NCBI RefSeq assembly: GCF_001658025.2
Contig: NZ_CP014007.2
Location: forward strand, 2,604,001-2,668,000
DNA from: Kosakonia oryzae
GTDB lineage: Bacteria; Pseudomonadota; Gammaproteobacteria; Enterobacterales; Enterobacteriaceae
Direction: 5' to 3'
Length of the DNA: 64,000 nt
The translations under genes were made by a program, and so were the position numbers. How positions within the stretch are numbered: the first letter of the stretch is position 1; each line of letters opens with the position of its first letter. Below, one piece after another: positions 9,169-18,575 of this stretch. The notes under the pieces are model-generated. The model did not search any database. It was not told where the DNA came from and saw nothing but the letters and a program-made list of their open reading frames with translations.

Positions 9169-9708
9169 TTATCGCTTGCGGGTTCCGGACATACTTTCAA
9201 ATACCCCGTCACGCAGTATTAACGCGTGTAATAAGGCGGCGGCCAGATGCAGCATCACCGTAATAAATAGCGCCAACGCGACCAAAGAATGCAGCGGACG
9301 CAGGATCGCGTACCAGTCATTATTTACCGGCAGAATGGGCGGTAAAACGAAGCCTGAACCTAATGATACAGGGTAGCCTGCCGCCGACAGCATTGCCCAG
9401 CCGATCAGCGGTTGCGCCAGCATCATTGCATAGAGCGCCCAGTGCGAGAGGTGCGCCATTGCGCGCTGCCAGGCGGGCAGCGATGCCGGTAACGCTGGTG
9501 TGGCAGTATAAAACCGCAGCCACAAACGCACGACCACCAGGACGAGAATCATCATACCCAGCGGTTTATGAATTGACACCAGCAAACTGTGCAGTGACGA
9601 AATGGTTGAGACCATCAGCACGCCAATAAACAGCATGGCGATGATCGCTGCCGCCATCAGCCAGTGCAGGACGCGCAGCGCCGGGTGAAAATAAGCAACC
9701 TGTTTCAT
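9169..9708 (-). CDS. cytochrome b561-family membrane protein
   Basis: The 179-residue protein has four hydrophobic segments: about 12-35, 43-65, 88-110 and 140-165. Histidines are placed for two b hemes (HPALRVLHWLMA, HKPLGMMILVL, LSHWALYAMML, LHSLVALALFI). This is the bacterial CybB fold, which takes electrons from quinol. The start overlaps the catalase-like stop by one base (TGATG), so translation is likely coupled. In this operon it may feed electrons across the membrane to the periplasmic heme protein encoded just upstream. That partnership is inferred. Confidence 0.88.
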   Translation of the reverse strand: MKQVAYFHPALRVLHWLMAAAIIAMLFIGVLMVSTISSLHSLLVSIHKPLGMMILVLVVVRLWLRFYTATPALPASLPAWQRAMAHLSHWALYAMMLAQPLIGWAMLSAAGYPVSLGSGFVLPPILPVNNDWYAILRPLHSLVALALFITVMLHLAAALLHALILRDGVFESMSGTRKR

Positions 9709-10760
9709 CAGTGGGCTCCTGTCTGTGCGGCTTGTTCGCGGGTGCGCGCGTTGTACGATTTGGCGTAGGCCGCCGAACGCGCATTCAGTAATGGATCGTC
9801 AGAGGCGGCGATGCCATCGGGCAGGATCAGCGGATCATAGTTGATGTCATTGCACGGGCCTTGTTGCTGGGCAGTGGCCTGACTCAGCTCCAGCGTTCCG
9901 GCATTGATGGTCTGACGATCGGCGGGCCAGACTTGCGATGCGTGGCTGCCGTCGTCACCTTTTGCGGCCACGGTGATCAGCAGATCCCACTGTAATGGCC
10001 CTTGTGCCAGGCGCTGCTGGATATCTTTTTGCAGAAAATCGTTATCGTTTTTCTGCGCCGCGCCGATCGGCTGATAAGCGGTGTGCGGCACCACGCTCCA
10101 GCGTACCAGATGCGCCGCGCCGGATTTGTCGATAAAGCGGAAGGCATTCAGGCTGTTAAAGCGATCGCTCGCCCAGCTTGAGGAGGGGACGTTCTGTTTT
10201 GCCCACGCCAGAAACGGCATAATCTCGGGGTTTTTCTGCACAAACGCTTTGAATTTTTCCGGGTTCGGCTTACCGGTTGCCGGGTCCGGCAGCGAAGCGA
10301 CTTGTAGCTCATAAAACTGTTCTACCGTCGAAACCGGGAAAAACGGCATGGCATTCATTCCGGTGCGCCACTGTTCACCGTTTGCCAGCTGAAAGGCCAG
10401 CGCCAGGCTACGAACCGGCACGGCGTAATCCGGCGCGGAGGGGTTCCCGCCAGCAATGGCAAAACGCCCGATCACCGGTGTTTCTCCCGCAGCGAATACC
10501 GAAGCCCGTGAAAGTGCGCTGGCATTGCCATTAGAGATAAAACGCCCGATCACACAAATACCTTTGGCATGATTGCGGCGAAACCCCGGATGTTCGCCAC
10601 CGGCTTGTTGCAATACGCCGACCAGCTTGTCGGAGGTTAGCCGTTGAGGCGACAGCCAGCCGCCGCCCCATAAAAACAGTACGATAAACAGCAACGGAAC
10701 CAGTGCAATGACGGCAAGGCGCGTGATTAACTGGCGTGGAGTAAAGGGAGTTTGGGTCAT
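9708..10760 (-). CDS. catalase-family heme peroxidase, membrane-anchored
   Basis: This 350-residue protein is of the short catalase-related (SrpA-like) family. Residues about 12-32 form a membrane anchor (LAVIALVPLLFIVLFLW) that puts the rest in the periplasm. RRNHAKGICVIGRF holds the expected distal histidine, and the C-terminal RSAAYAKSYNAR fits the proximal heme-tyrosine pattern. It lacks the full length of cytosolic catalases (KatE, KatG), so a peroxidase using organic or inorganic peroxides is more likely than fast dismutation. It is the first gene of the sigma/anti-sigma operon, with AGGA nine bases before the ATG. Confidence 0.87.
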   Translation of the reverse strand: MTQTPFTPRQLITRLAVIALVPLLFIVLFLWGGGWLSPQRLTSDKLVGVLQQAGGEHPGFRRNHAKGICVIGRFISNGNASALSRASVFAAGETPVIGRFAIAGGNPSAPDYAVPVRSLALAFQLANGEQWRTGMNAMPFFPVSTVEQFYELQVASLPDPATGKPNPEKFKAFVQKNPEIMPFLAWAKQNVPSSSWASDRFNSLNAFRFIDKSGAAHLVRWSVVPHTAYQPIGAAQKNDNDFLQKDIQQRLAQGPLQWDLLITVAAKGDDGSHASQVWPADRQTINAGTLELSQATAQQQGPCNDINYDPLILPDGIAASDDPLLNARSAAYAKSYNARTREQAAQTGAH

Positions 10761-10789
10761 TTTCGCTCATCCTGCTAACAATGAGCAGA

Positions 10790-10817
10790 TAAGACGAACA
10801 GGCGGGAGGTTTATTCC
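10790..10817 (-). promoter_or_regulatory. predicted ECF-sigma promoter of the catalase operon
   Basis: Read on the minus strand, GGAATA (10817-10812) and CGTCTTA (10796-10790) are 15 bases apart, about 30 bases before the catalase-like start. A GGAAT-type -35 with a CGTC-type -10 is the standard form of ECF promoters, so self-activation by the sigma at 8653-9159 is likely. The -35 lies inside a perfect 7-bp hairpin (GGCGGGA/TCCCGCC, 10801-10821). Confidence 0.6.
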
Positions 10818-10868
10818 CGCCAGGCGAAAAAAAAGTTCAGTCAGCGAAAAATTGCCGGAAAAAAGGGG

Positions 10869-11627
10869 TTAAACGTCGGGGTTCATGGCCTGAAAAATCT
10901 GCGCAAAAGTTCCCTCTCTTTCTGCCCGGCGCCGGGGTTTATCGCGCTCAAGCAGGATCTCGCCGTCCGGATGCGCCTGCTGCTCAAGAAGCTGCATCAC
11001 TTCATTGATATAGTCTGCCAGCGGCATGGCGCGCGGATCGGTAGCCTGTTCGCGACCGGTTAACGTCGTCTGCACATAGGGCGGGGAGAGTTCAAGAACC
11101 TCCAGCGGAATGTGCTTAAGCTGATGGCGCAGGCAGAGCAGCCAGGTGTGCAAAAAGGCCTTACTGGCGCAATAGGTCGGGAAATCGGCGCGCGGTACGA
11201 AAGCCAGCGCGGAACTGGTTACCATCAATGTTGCCTGCGGCTGCTGTTTGATGAGGGGGAGCAGCGCCGCCGTTGTACGGATCACGCCCATAATATTGGT
11301 GTCAACGATCTGCTGCGCCACCTCCGCGCTCCAGCTATCGCGCGTGACATCCTCCGTCTGCGAGATCCCGGCATTGGCTATCAGCACATTCAGCCCGGGA
11401 AAGTGCGCCCTGACGTATTGCGTCAGGCCGGCAAGCTGAGCGTCATTGCCAACATCCAGGCAAAACCCGGCCATGCCGGGGTTCTCACGCAGCATCTCAT
11501 TAATCAGCGTCTGGCGACGCCCGGTGATAATCACCTGGTTGCCCCGTTGATGGAACGCTTGCGCCAGCGCACGGCCAATGCCGCGAGTGCCGCCGGTGAT
11601 CAGAATCGTATTGCCGTTAATTTTCAC
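10869..11627 (-). CDS. short-chain dehydrogenase/reductase (DltE-like)
   Basis: I chose the GTG at 11627, which has AGAGGA five bases upstream. It gives 252 residues starting at the expected SDR N-terminus VKINGNTILITGGTRGIG. The frame stays open 57 codons upstream but that part has no family match. It has the NAD(P)-binding TGGTRGIG, NVLIANAG, and the catalytic serine/YxxxK (TSSALAFV ... YCASKAF). The reaction is reversible oxidation of an alcohol, substrate unknown. It stands between the catalase operon and the chitinase gene and seems to be its own unit. Confidence 0.88.
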   Translation of the reverse strand: MKINGNTILITGGTRGIGRALAQAFHQRGNQVIITGRRQTLINEMLRENPGMAGFCLDVGNDAQLAGLTQYVRAHFPGLNVLIANAGISQTEDVTRDSWSAEVAQQIVDTNIMGVIRTTAALLPLIKQQPQATLMVTSSALAFVPRADFPTYCASKAFLHTWLLCLRHQLKHIPLEVLELSPPYVQTTLTGREQATDPRAMPLADYINEVMQLLEQQAHPDGEILLERDKPRRRAEREGTFAQIFQAMNPDV

Positions 11628-11836
11628 AGAATATCCTCTCCAGCCATTAATAACGGAAAGGCGACGACAGCCACAACGGGCTAAGGGGAAAGTTGTCGAG
11701 TGCCGCGCCATAGTGGCCCCTGTTTTCTCTGCTGAGACCCTGGGAACCCGGGCGCGTTGGATGACGGTAACGCCTACGGCATTAGGAGAAATGCCCACTG
11801 AGTATAAACAGCACTTTTACAGCGGGCAAGAGGAGG

Positions 11837-11863
11837 GTGCCAGGCAGATTCAGCGCCTGGCAC
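11837..11863. terminator. hairpin after the chitinase gene
   Basis: GTGCCAGGC and GCCTGGCAC form a 9-bp stem nine bases past the chitinase stop. No T-run follows on either strand, so it may stabilise the mRNA end rather than terminate by itself. Confidence 0.5.
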
Positions 11864-11871
11864 AGAGAGGA

Positions 11872-13494
11872 TTATTTGATCACGATATCCGGGAAGCTGG
11901 CTTTAACACAGCGGGTGTAGTCGCCTTTGACCAACGCGCTGAAATCATTTTCCTGCCAGTTAACCAGTTTACAGGCGTAGGATTTACCGCCCGGGTTGCT
12001 GGCGACATAACTGTCATCTTTCACCCAGAACAGATTCAGCGCCGCAGAGCCGGTTTCGGTGAACTGCTTCATACCTTTACAGCCCAGCACTTCATTTGCC
12101 GGTACCGGTACGCCCAGTTGTTTGGCGAATTCCTGGTAGTAGCTGATGCGGTTTAATGACTGCGCAATCTCGGTGCTGCCGCCGCACTCAACGCCACCGT
12201 TGATGATCTGCGTTGTCACGCCGAAACCCGGTACCAGACCGTTGGCTTTATCGGCATCGTTCGGCTGCCAGCTACCATCGATAACCGCCTGCATGCTCGG
12301 TTTTGGCGGCTGCGGCTGAACGTAGAAGAAGATGGCGCTTGCCAGGTTCAGCCAGGTATCCGCGACCAGTTGCGGCTGCTTCAGCAGAACATTGACGTCA
12401 CCGTACATCGCCTGCGAGAACTGACCATAGTTGAAGTTGTAGCTCAACTGCTTGGCGCCACGGCCAAAGTAGCTCAGCTTGTTGCCGTTGGCGTCCGTCG
12501 CACAAGGCCAGGCTTTGCCCTGCCAGGTTGTCGGATCGCAGGTTGCGCCGGTGTACTGATCGTAAGCGCTTTCGGACATACCCATTTCACGCACCCAGTG
12601 CAGACCCTGCTGCCACTGCGCCACGTCGCTTTGCGCCGCGTGCTCACCGGTTTCCTGTACGAAGTGGGCGAACATGGTCGCCAGCGTTTTTTTACAAATG
12701 GCGTCCGCATCTTTGCCATCGGTATGATCGGCGCAAAGAATCGGGAATTTACCCACCGCTTTCAGGAAATTGTCGTAGGTATAAGCCGGATCGCGATGCG
12801 GGAAGAACAGATCCCATTTTTCAGCGGTAATCAACTGTTCTACGCGTTTTACGTTCGCCGGGTTTGTGGAGGCACCCGGCTGAATTTTTTCAACCAGAGC
12901 GTTGTCCAGCGTCTTCAGCGCATCTTTTACCGCTACCAATTGCGGGAAATCGGTCAGTTGTGCTTCCTTCGCGTCCAGATCGGCCTGCGTGACTTCTAAA
13001 CCCGCTTCCGGCGTACCGTTCAGCAGAGACCAGGCACTTTCCCACGCCCAACCCGTACCCGGCATGTAAACTTCCGAGCTGCTGCTGCACCAGTTAGCGA
13101 CATTACAGACATAATCTTTACCTGCGTTACTGACGATATCGCCCTGCTTATACGCGTGACCGGCCTGGAAAGGCGGGTATTCAGAGGGCGTCGGATCCGG
13201 CTGCGGTTCTGGATCCGGCTCAGGTTCAGGCTGTGGTTCCGGCTCTGGATCGGTACCGGTGGATTCACCAATTTTTTTCCAGACGTTTTCCCAGGTATTC
13301 TGCACGGACGGGTTCGGTTTTTCGCCCGGGTTGGCATACCATTGTGCTTCATAATCTATTTTATTATCGGTGACTTTTTCACCGCCCAGATAGGCTTTAC
13401 TGATGTCATATTGCGGATAAGCAAATGCGTTACAGGAAACAATAATTCCAGTAGCAATAAGCGATAAAGCAAACTTTCCCTTAAATAGATTCAT
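11872..13494 (-). CDS. secreted GH19 chitinase with two chitin-binding modules
   Basis: From the ATG at 13494 (GGAGTGA five bases upstream) the protein is 540 residues with a Sec signal peptide ending near [10 protein letters not shown] first chitin-binding type 3 (CBM5/12-like) module covers about 26-75. An acidic proline linker of PEPEPQ/PDPEPQ units covers about 80-105. A second CBM5/12 module ([20 protein letters not shown] ... WAWESAW) covers about 108-160. The catalytic domain fills the rest, with the catalytic-glutamate motif [12 protein letters not shown] and the [14 protein letters not shown] motif. It hydrolyses beta-1,4-GlcNAc chains and should act outside the cell on fungal or arthropod chitin. 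It is monocistronic and absent from this place in E. coli. Confidence 0.92.
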   Translation of the reverse strand: MNLFKGKFALSLIATGIIVSCNAFAYPQYDISKAYLGGEKVTDNKIDYEAQWYANPGEKPNPSVQNTWENVWKKIGESTGTDPEPEPQPEPEPDPEPQPDPTPSEYPPFQAGHAYKQGDIVSNAGKDYVCNVANWCSSSSEVYMPGTGWAWESAWSLLNGTPEAGLEVTQADLDAKEAQLTDFPQLVAVKDALKTLDNALVEKIQPGASTNPANVKRVEQLITAEKWDLFFPHRDPAYTYDNFLKAVGKFPILCADHTDGKDADAICKKTLATMFAHFVQETGEHAAQSDVAQWQQGLHWVREMGMSESAYDQYTGATCDPTTWQGKAWPCATDANGNKLSYFGRGAKQLSYNFNYGQFSQAMYGDVNVLLKQPQLVADTWLNLASAIFFYVQPQPPKPSMQAVIDGSWQPNDADKANGLVPGFGVTTQIINGGVECGGSTEIAQSLNRISYYQEFAKQLGVPVPANEVLGCKGMKQFTETGSAALNLFWVKDDSYVASNPGGKSYACKLVNWQENDFSALVKGDYTRCVKASFPDIVIK

Positions 13495-13723
13495 AAGAAT
13501 CACTCCATGATCTTGAAATACCAACGTTTTAAAAAATAAAAAATAAGTAAAGGCAGTGTGAAATGTCATCGTTTTTCCGCGACGGATTTCAACAAAATAA
13601 AGGGTGGGTTCATTAGATGCAGATCAATTTTTATTTCGTGGGGGAATGTTCATTACCCTTTATGGATAATTCTGTTCCCGCCGGGAAATTATCTTTCCAG
13701 CGGGAATAATTGCGGGGGAATAT

Positions 13724-14704
13724 TTATATCGCACCAGCCAGCGGCGTGCGGGTAATACGTTGATCGTTGTTGATAACTTTGGGGCCACGCAGCAGAATAT
13801 TTTCGCCCTCCAGCGCTTCGACAACCGCATCGTCGCTCAGCGTCACCTGATGCTCGATCAGCACATTTCCCTGAATGCGCGCGTTGCCCTGAACCACAAT
13901 TTTTTCGTCGAGTTGCAGTGGACCGCCACTCAACCGCGCATTGCCGCCGACCAGCACATGGTGTTTGAGCACGCAATTGCCTTCCACCACGGCGTTTTCT
14001 GCCACCTGCGAGCTGTAACGTAATGTTGGAATGTCATCGTCTCCGGCACCGGCAACCACTCTGGCATTCCCATAAACTTTGGCGCAGTCGCACACCCAGA
14101 CGTCGTTCAGTTCATTCCCTTCAAGCAGGGCAAAATCGAAAATTTCCGCCCGATGTTCAATAAAAGCGTAATTCACGATAGCGTCGCCATAGATCTGCGC
14201 CTGATGCACCACGCGCGAATGGCTAACGGTGGCCCGGTCGTAAATTTGCAGGATCTGCTCACGTTCCGGTGTTAACCCTTTGGCGGCAAAGATATTGCAA
14301 CCATGCAGAATACGTGCATCACCGCGCAAACGGCACTCTCCGCGCACGGTCGAAAACTGTACGGTGACGTTGTCACTTAATTCGGCACCGTGGCTGATTT
14401 CACAGCCGTCCACCCAGGCGTTATCTTTGATCACCACCTCATGACAGATAACGCAGGGCTGCGTGAGCCGCGCGTTACCACTAATACGGCTGCCGAGAAA
14501 AACCATACTGTTTTCATCATAAATCCAGCAGTTTCCTTGCTGATCGACGACATTTTCCTCATCAACCCAGCCGCCATAACTGCCCGCTTTGACGTCATTA
14601 AAATCACGCAGCGCGATAATCTGGCGCAGCGCGACCGTTTTCTTCTCGCCACCAATCTGATAACTAAATGTGCGCGACTCATCACTGAGACGATATTTAT
14701 TCAT
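13724..14704 (-). CDS. ydcK: YdcK family protein, left-handed beta-helix
   Basis: This 326-residue protein matches E. coli YdcK in length and along its whole course ([30 protein letters not shown]-like; [11 protein letters not shown]). It is built of hexapeptide-like repeats (GNARLxG, DNVTVQxS, GDARIxxG) that form a left-handed parallel beta-helix, as in acyltransferases and carbonic anhydrases. Its activity is unproven. It lies between rimL and tehB as in E. coli, but here a large block separates it from rimL. Confidence 0.92.
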   Translation of the reverse strand: MNKYRLSDESRTFSYQIGGEKKTVALRQIIALRDFNDVKAGSYGGWVDEENVVDQQGNCWIYDENSMVFLGSRISGNARLTQPCVICHEVVIKDNAWVDGCEISHGAELSDNVTVQFSTVRGECRLRGDARILHGCNIFAAKGLTPEREQILQIYDRATVSHSRVVHQAQIYGDAIVNYAFIEHRAEIFDFALLEGNELNDVWVCDCAKVYGNARVVAGAGDDDIPTLRYSSQVAENAVVEGNCVLKHHVLVGGNARLSGGPLQLDEKIVVQGNARIQGNVLIEHQVTLSDDAVVEALEGENILLRGPKVINNDQRITRTPLAGAI

Positions 14705-14819
14705 GCCACGTATCTCCCGTCAGCCTGAATTAAACGTAGCAAATTTTCTGCCGCTGGCTATCGGCGGATGAAATTCATAAAATGCATGCCAAATGCACAT
14801 TAAAGGTACTGACTTGACC

Positions 14820-15416
14820 ATGACGAATCGCCCTGAAAACTATTTTACGGAAAAATATGCGCTGACCGCGACGCACTCCGAAGTGCTGAACGCCCTGAAA
14901 TATATCCAGCCGGGGAAGGCGCTGGATCTCGGCTGCGGCAATGGCCGTAACAGCCTGTGGCTGGCAAGCCAGGGTTTTGAGGTGACCGCCTGGGATAAAA
15001 ACCCGAACAGCCTTAACAATCTGAAAGCGATTCGCGATGCTGAAGGGCTGGAAAATCTGCACATAGATGCGGCGGATTTAAACACCCTGCAATTCGACGG
15101 TGAATACGATTTTATTCTCTCTACCGTGGTGCTGATGTTCCTCGAAGCGCAAACCATTCCCGGGCTTATCAATAACATGCAGCGCTGCACCAAAGCGGGT
15201 GGTTATAACCTGATTGTGGCGGCGATGGATACGGCGGATTTCCCGTGCACGGTCGGTTTCCCGTTTGCCTTTAAAGAGGGTGAACTGCGCGAATACTACG
15301 CCGGTTGGGAGTTGCTGAAATACAACGAAGATGTCGGTGAACTACACCGCACCGACGCCAACGGTAACCGCATTAAACTGCGTTTCGCCACCATACTGGC
15401 GCGCAAACCTGCTTGA
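14820..15416 (+). CDS. tehB: tellurite methyltransferase TehB
   Basis: The ATG at 14820 gives 198 residues, matching E. coli TehB (197). Another ATG nine codons upstream (14793) is in frame, and neither has a strong ribosome site. The SAM loop is [11 protein letters not shown] (about 35-45), and the [20 protein letters not shown] and [20 protein letters not shown] segments are diagnostic. The enzyme methylates tellurite or selenite with S-adenosylmethionine. In E. coli it follows tehA, the membrane partner. Here tehA is absent and tehB is alone between ydcK and the pepT paralogue. Confidence 0.92.
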   Translation: MTNRPENYFTEKYALTATHSEVLNALKYIQPGKALDLGCGNGRNSLWLASQGFEVTAWDKNPNSLNNLKAIRDAEGLENLHIDAADLNTLQFDGEYDFILSTVVLMFLEAQTIPGLINNMQRCTKAGGYNLIVAAMDTADFPCTVGFPFAFKEGELREYYAGWELLKYNEDVGELHRTDANGNRIKLRFATILARKPA

Positions 15417-15427
15417 TCCCGTCCTGC

Positions 15428-15450
15428 TCGCGGGCAATCTCTGCCCGCGA
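15428..15450 (+). terminator. terminator after tehB
   Basis: TCGCGGGCA and TGCCCGCGA form a 9-bp stem with a five-base loop, 12 bases after the tehB stop and followed by TTT. It also lies beyond the stop of the convergent peptidase gene. Confidence 0.65.
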
Positions 15451-15521
15451 TTTCTGCTCGCTGTTCGCCGTATGAGGGCGCTGGAACCGGCCTTTAATGT
15501 GCGAAAAAGCAATAAGGTACG

Positions 15522-16751
15522 TTAACGCGCTGCCAGCAGGCAAAGCTGCAATGCCACGTTATACGAGGCTTCAAACGCTTTTAGCGGCAGAAATTCGAAG
15601 CGCGAGTGGAAGTTGTGCGCACCGGTAAAAAAGTTCGGCGTCAGCAAACCTTTGGCCGACAGCGCCGCACCATCGGTGCCGCCGCGCATCGGCGTCGGTT
15701 TCGGCGTAATGCCCAGCGATGCCATCGCTTCAAATATCAAATCGATCGCCCGGCGATCTTCGCCGATAGCATTACTGATATTGCTGTAAGTATCGCTGAT
15801 GCTGTATTCCACTTTGGCGGTAGGGTATTGCGCGGCGATTTTGGCGGCAACGTCGGCGATCTGCTGCTTACGGCGGGCAAAACTTTCACTATCGAAATCA
15901 CGGATGCTGGCGCTCAGATCGGCATGCCCCTGTACCGCATTGATGCCGTTAAACCAGATATAACCTTCGCGGCCAGCGGTATGTTCCGGCGTTTGTTGGC
16001 GGTCAAAATGGCTGATGTAATCCATCGCCATCAGTAGCGGGTTAACCAGTACGCCTTTCGCCGACATTGGGTGCGCGGTCACGCCGGTAAAGCGGATCTG
16101 CGCGCTGGCGGCGTTAAAGTTCTCATAGACGATCTCGCCCAGCTCGCAGCAATCAATGGTCCAGGCAAAATCAACGTCAAAGCGTTTTAAATCCAGCGCT
16201 TTCGCCCCGCGCAGCCCGACTTCTTCATCCGGCACAAAAGCCACCACAATATCGCCGTGGCGATGTTCGGCAGTGAGGTTTTCCAGCAGCGTCATAACAA
16301 CGGTTACCGCCGCTTTGTTATCCGCGCCGAGCACGCTGGTGCCGTCGCTGAAAATAATCTCTTCATTGGGATAAGCCAGAATTTCCGGGTGCTCCGCCAC
16401 GCGCAACCAGATATCTTTGCGGGCATTCAGGCAGAGATCTTCACCTTCAAAACGCAGGATTTGCGGATGAATATGTGGCGACAAACCGACATCAACGGTA
16501 TCAATATGAGTAATAAAACCGATACGCGGCGCGCCCGGAACATTGCCTTTTTTCACGGCGGTCACTGTCGCATGATCATCAATCACGATCTCATCCAGCC
16601 CCAGTGTTTTCAGCTCATTCGCCAGCTCGCGCGCCATATCAAACTGCCCGACGGTGGTTGGCAGTGTTGTCGCAGTGGCATCGCTCTGGCTGGTGATAGA
16701 GAGGTAACGAAAGAAGCGATGAGTTAATTGACTGGCGAGAGACGACGGCAT
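15522..16751 (-). CDS. peptidase T-like tripeptidase (M20B), PepT paralogue
   Basis: The ATG at 16751 has AAGGA seven bases upstream and gives 409 residues, about the length of PepT (408). The zinc sites are present: THIDT, LGADNKAA, PDEEVG and FFTGAHNFHSRFEF. RGGTDGAALS is the M20B signature. Overall similarity to E. coli PepT is clear but moderate, so this is a paralogue or a divergent branch, and I leave the symbol empty. It should remove the N-terminal residue from tripeptides in the cytoplasm. It is divergent from a dipeptide-binding protein gene 106 bp away, suggesting paired peptide uptake and breakdown. Confidence 0.88.
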   Translation of the reverse strand: MPSSLASQLTHRFFRYLSITSQSDATATTLPTTVGQFDMARELANELKTLGLDEIVIDDHATVTAVKKGNVPGAPRIGFITHIDTVDVGLSPHIHPQILRFEGEDLCLNARKDIWLRVAEHPEILAYPNEEIIFSDGTSVLGADNKAAVTVVMTLLENLTAEHRHGDIVVAFVPDEEVGLRGAKALDLKRFDVDFAWTIDCCELGEIVYENFNAASAQIRFTGVTAHPMSAKGVLVNPLLMAMDYISHFDRQQTPEHTAGREGYIWFNGINAVQGHADLSASIRDFDSESFARRKQQIADVAAKIAAQYPTAKVEYSISDTYSNISNAIGEDRRAIDLIFEAMASLGITPKPTPMRGGTDGAALSAKGLLTPNFFTGAHNFHSRFEFLPLKAFEASYNVALQLCLLAAR

Positions 16752-16857
16752 AGTGATTCCTTCTTTATTTGAATTATCAGGTGTTTGCAAATTCACTTTA
16801 ATGTTATTTATGAAAGGGCAAACAACAAGCATTTAAAAGAAAACAACAGGAAAAACT

Positions 16858-18453
16858 ATGATTAGCAAACCGACAACACTTGCTCTGGCATTGGCTTCGC
16901 TTGTAGTCAGTTCTTCTGTCGCCGCTAAGACCCTGGTCTATTGTTCAGAGGGATCGCCAGAGAACTTCAACCCGCAACTTTACACCTCCGGCACCAGCGT
17001 GGATGCCAGCGCCGTACCGGTTTACAACCGGCTGGTGGATTTTAAAGTCGGCACCACCGAGTTGCAGCCGAGCCTTGCGGAAAGCTGGGACGTGAGCGAA
17101 GACGGTAAGGTTTATACCTTCCATCTGCGCAAAGGGGTCAAGTTCCAGAGCAATAAATACTTCACGCCGACGCGCGATTTTAATGCCGACGATGTGATCT
17201 TCTCGTTTATGCGGCAAAAAGATGCCAATAACCCGTACCACAACGTCTCTAACGGTACCTATTCCAACTTTGAAAGCCTGCAATTCGGTTCGCTGATCAC
17301 CGCCATCGATAAACTCGACGACCATACCGTGCGCTTTACGCTGGCGCATCCGGAAGCGCCGTTTGTTGCCGATCTGGGCTGGTATTTTGCCTCGATGCTT
17401 TCTGCTGAATATGCCGATGCGATGCTGAAAGCCGGCACCCCGGAGCGGGTGGATACGGACCCGATCGGCACCGGGCCGTACCGTCTGGCGCAGTATCAGA
17501 AAGATTCGCGCATTCTGTTCACCGCGTTTGATAACTACTGGCAGGGCAAAGCGAAAATCGACCGCCTGGTGTTCAGCATCACCCCGGATGCGTCAGTACG
17601 CCTGGCAAAACTGGAGAAAAACGAGTGTCAGGTGATGCCGTTCCCCAATCCGGCGGATCTGCCGCGCCTGAAAGAGAACAAAGATATCACCCTGTTGAGC
17701 AAAGCCGGGTTGAATACCGGTTTCCTTGCCTTTAACACGCAAAAAGCGCCGCTGGATAATGTCAAAGTACGCCAGGCGCTGGCGATGGCCATCAATAAAC
17801 CGGCCATCATTCAGGCGGTATTCCAGGGCACGGGCACCGCAGCGAAAAACCTGCTGCCGCCGGGCGTATGGAGCGCTGACAGCGAGCTGAAGGATTACGA
17901 TTACGACCCGGAAAAAGCGAAAGCGCTGCTGAAAGAGGCCGGGCTACCGGCAGGTACCACCATCGATTTGTGGGCGATGCCGGTTCAGCGTCCCTATAAC
18001 CCGAACGCTAAACGTATGGCGGAGATGATTCAGGCGGACTGGGCGAAAGTAGGCGTGCAGGCGAAAATCGTCACTTATGAGTGGGGCGAATACCTGAAAC
18101 GCGTGAAGAGCGGCGAGCACCAGGCGGCGCTGATGGGCTGGACGACGGCCACCGGCGACCCGGATAACTTCTTCGGCCCGCTGTTTACCTGTACCTCGGC
18201 CAATGGCGGCTCCAACTCGGCGAAATGGTGCTACAAACCGTTTGATAACCTGATCGCCGAAGCGAAAGCCACCACCGATCATGAGAAACGCGTGGCGCTT
18301 TATAAACAGGCACAGCAGATGATGCATGACCAGATGCCTGCGGTGATGATTGCCCATTCAACGATTTTCGAACCGGTACGCAAAGAGGTGCAGGGCTATG
18401 AAATCGATCCGTTTGGCAAACATATTTTCTGGCAGGTGGATCTGAAAAAATAA
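16858..18453 (+). CDS. periplasmic dipeptide-binding protein, DppA paralogue
   Basis: This 531-residue protein has a Sec signal peptide (cleavage near SVAA-KTLVYCSEG). It is closely related to DppA along its length: KTLVYCSEGSPENFNPQLYT, IGTGPYRLAQYQKDSRI, SITPDASVRLAKLEKNECQV and the DLWAMPVQRPYNPNAKRMAE segment. DppA receives dipeptides (and heme in some species) and passes them to DppBCDF. No permease or ATPase genes follow, so it must borrow a transporter encoded elsewhere. It shares its promoter region with the divergent PepT paralogue, and the two probably work on the same peptides. Confidence 0.93.
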   Translation: MISKPTTLALALASLVVSSSVAAKTLVYCSEGSPENFNPQLYTSGTSVDASAVPVYNRLVDFKVGTTELQPSLAESWDVSEDGKVYTFHLRKGVKFQSNKYFTPTRDFNADDVIFSFMRQKDANNPYHNVSNGTYSNFESLQFGSLITAIDKLDDHTVRFTLAHPEAPFVADLGWYFASMLSAEYADAMLKAGTPERVDTDPIGTGPYRLAQYQKDSRILFTAFDNYWQGKAKIDRLVFSITPDASVRLAKLEKNECQVMPFPNPADLPRLKENKDITLLSKAGLNTGFLAFNTQKAPLDNVKVRQALAMAINKPAIIQAVFQGTGTAAKNLLPPGVWSADSELKDYDYDPEKAKALLKEAGLPAGTTIDLWAMPVQRPYNPNAKRMAEMIQADWAKVGVQAKIVTYEWGEYLKRVKSGEHQAALMGWTTATGDPDNFFGPLFTCTSANGGSNSAKWCYKPFDNLIAEAKATTDHEKRVALYKQAQQMMHDQMPAVMIAHSTIFEPVRKEVQGYEIDPFGKHIFWQVDLKK

Positions 18454-18458
18454 GCGTT

Positions 18459-18490
18459 TGCCGCCTGGCTTGCTCAGGCGGCAATTTTTT
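18459..18490 (+). terminator. rho-independent terminator after the DppA paralogue
   Basis: TTGCCGCCTG and CAGGCGGCAA form a 10-bp stem followed by a T-run, a few bases past the stop codon. Confidence 0.9.
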
Positions 18491-18575
18491 GATCTCGCGC
18501 GGTTTTTTGCCCCGTCGGACTGTGAATGCATTTGCTATAACTTAATGGCAATCGTGCACTCACAGGGAATTTCTT

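Noticed and set aside
11768-11783. A 16-base exact match (GGTAACGCCTACGGCA) between the region upstream of the SDR gene and the RidA-type gene near 46001
   Set aside because: A shared 16-mer is expected about once by chance in a 64-kb window on two strands, and the flanks do not match.
12370-12999. Plus-strand open frame of 209 codons inside the chitinase gene
   Set aside because: It is the antisense shadow of a gene with clear GH19 motifs on the minus strand.
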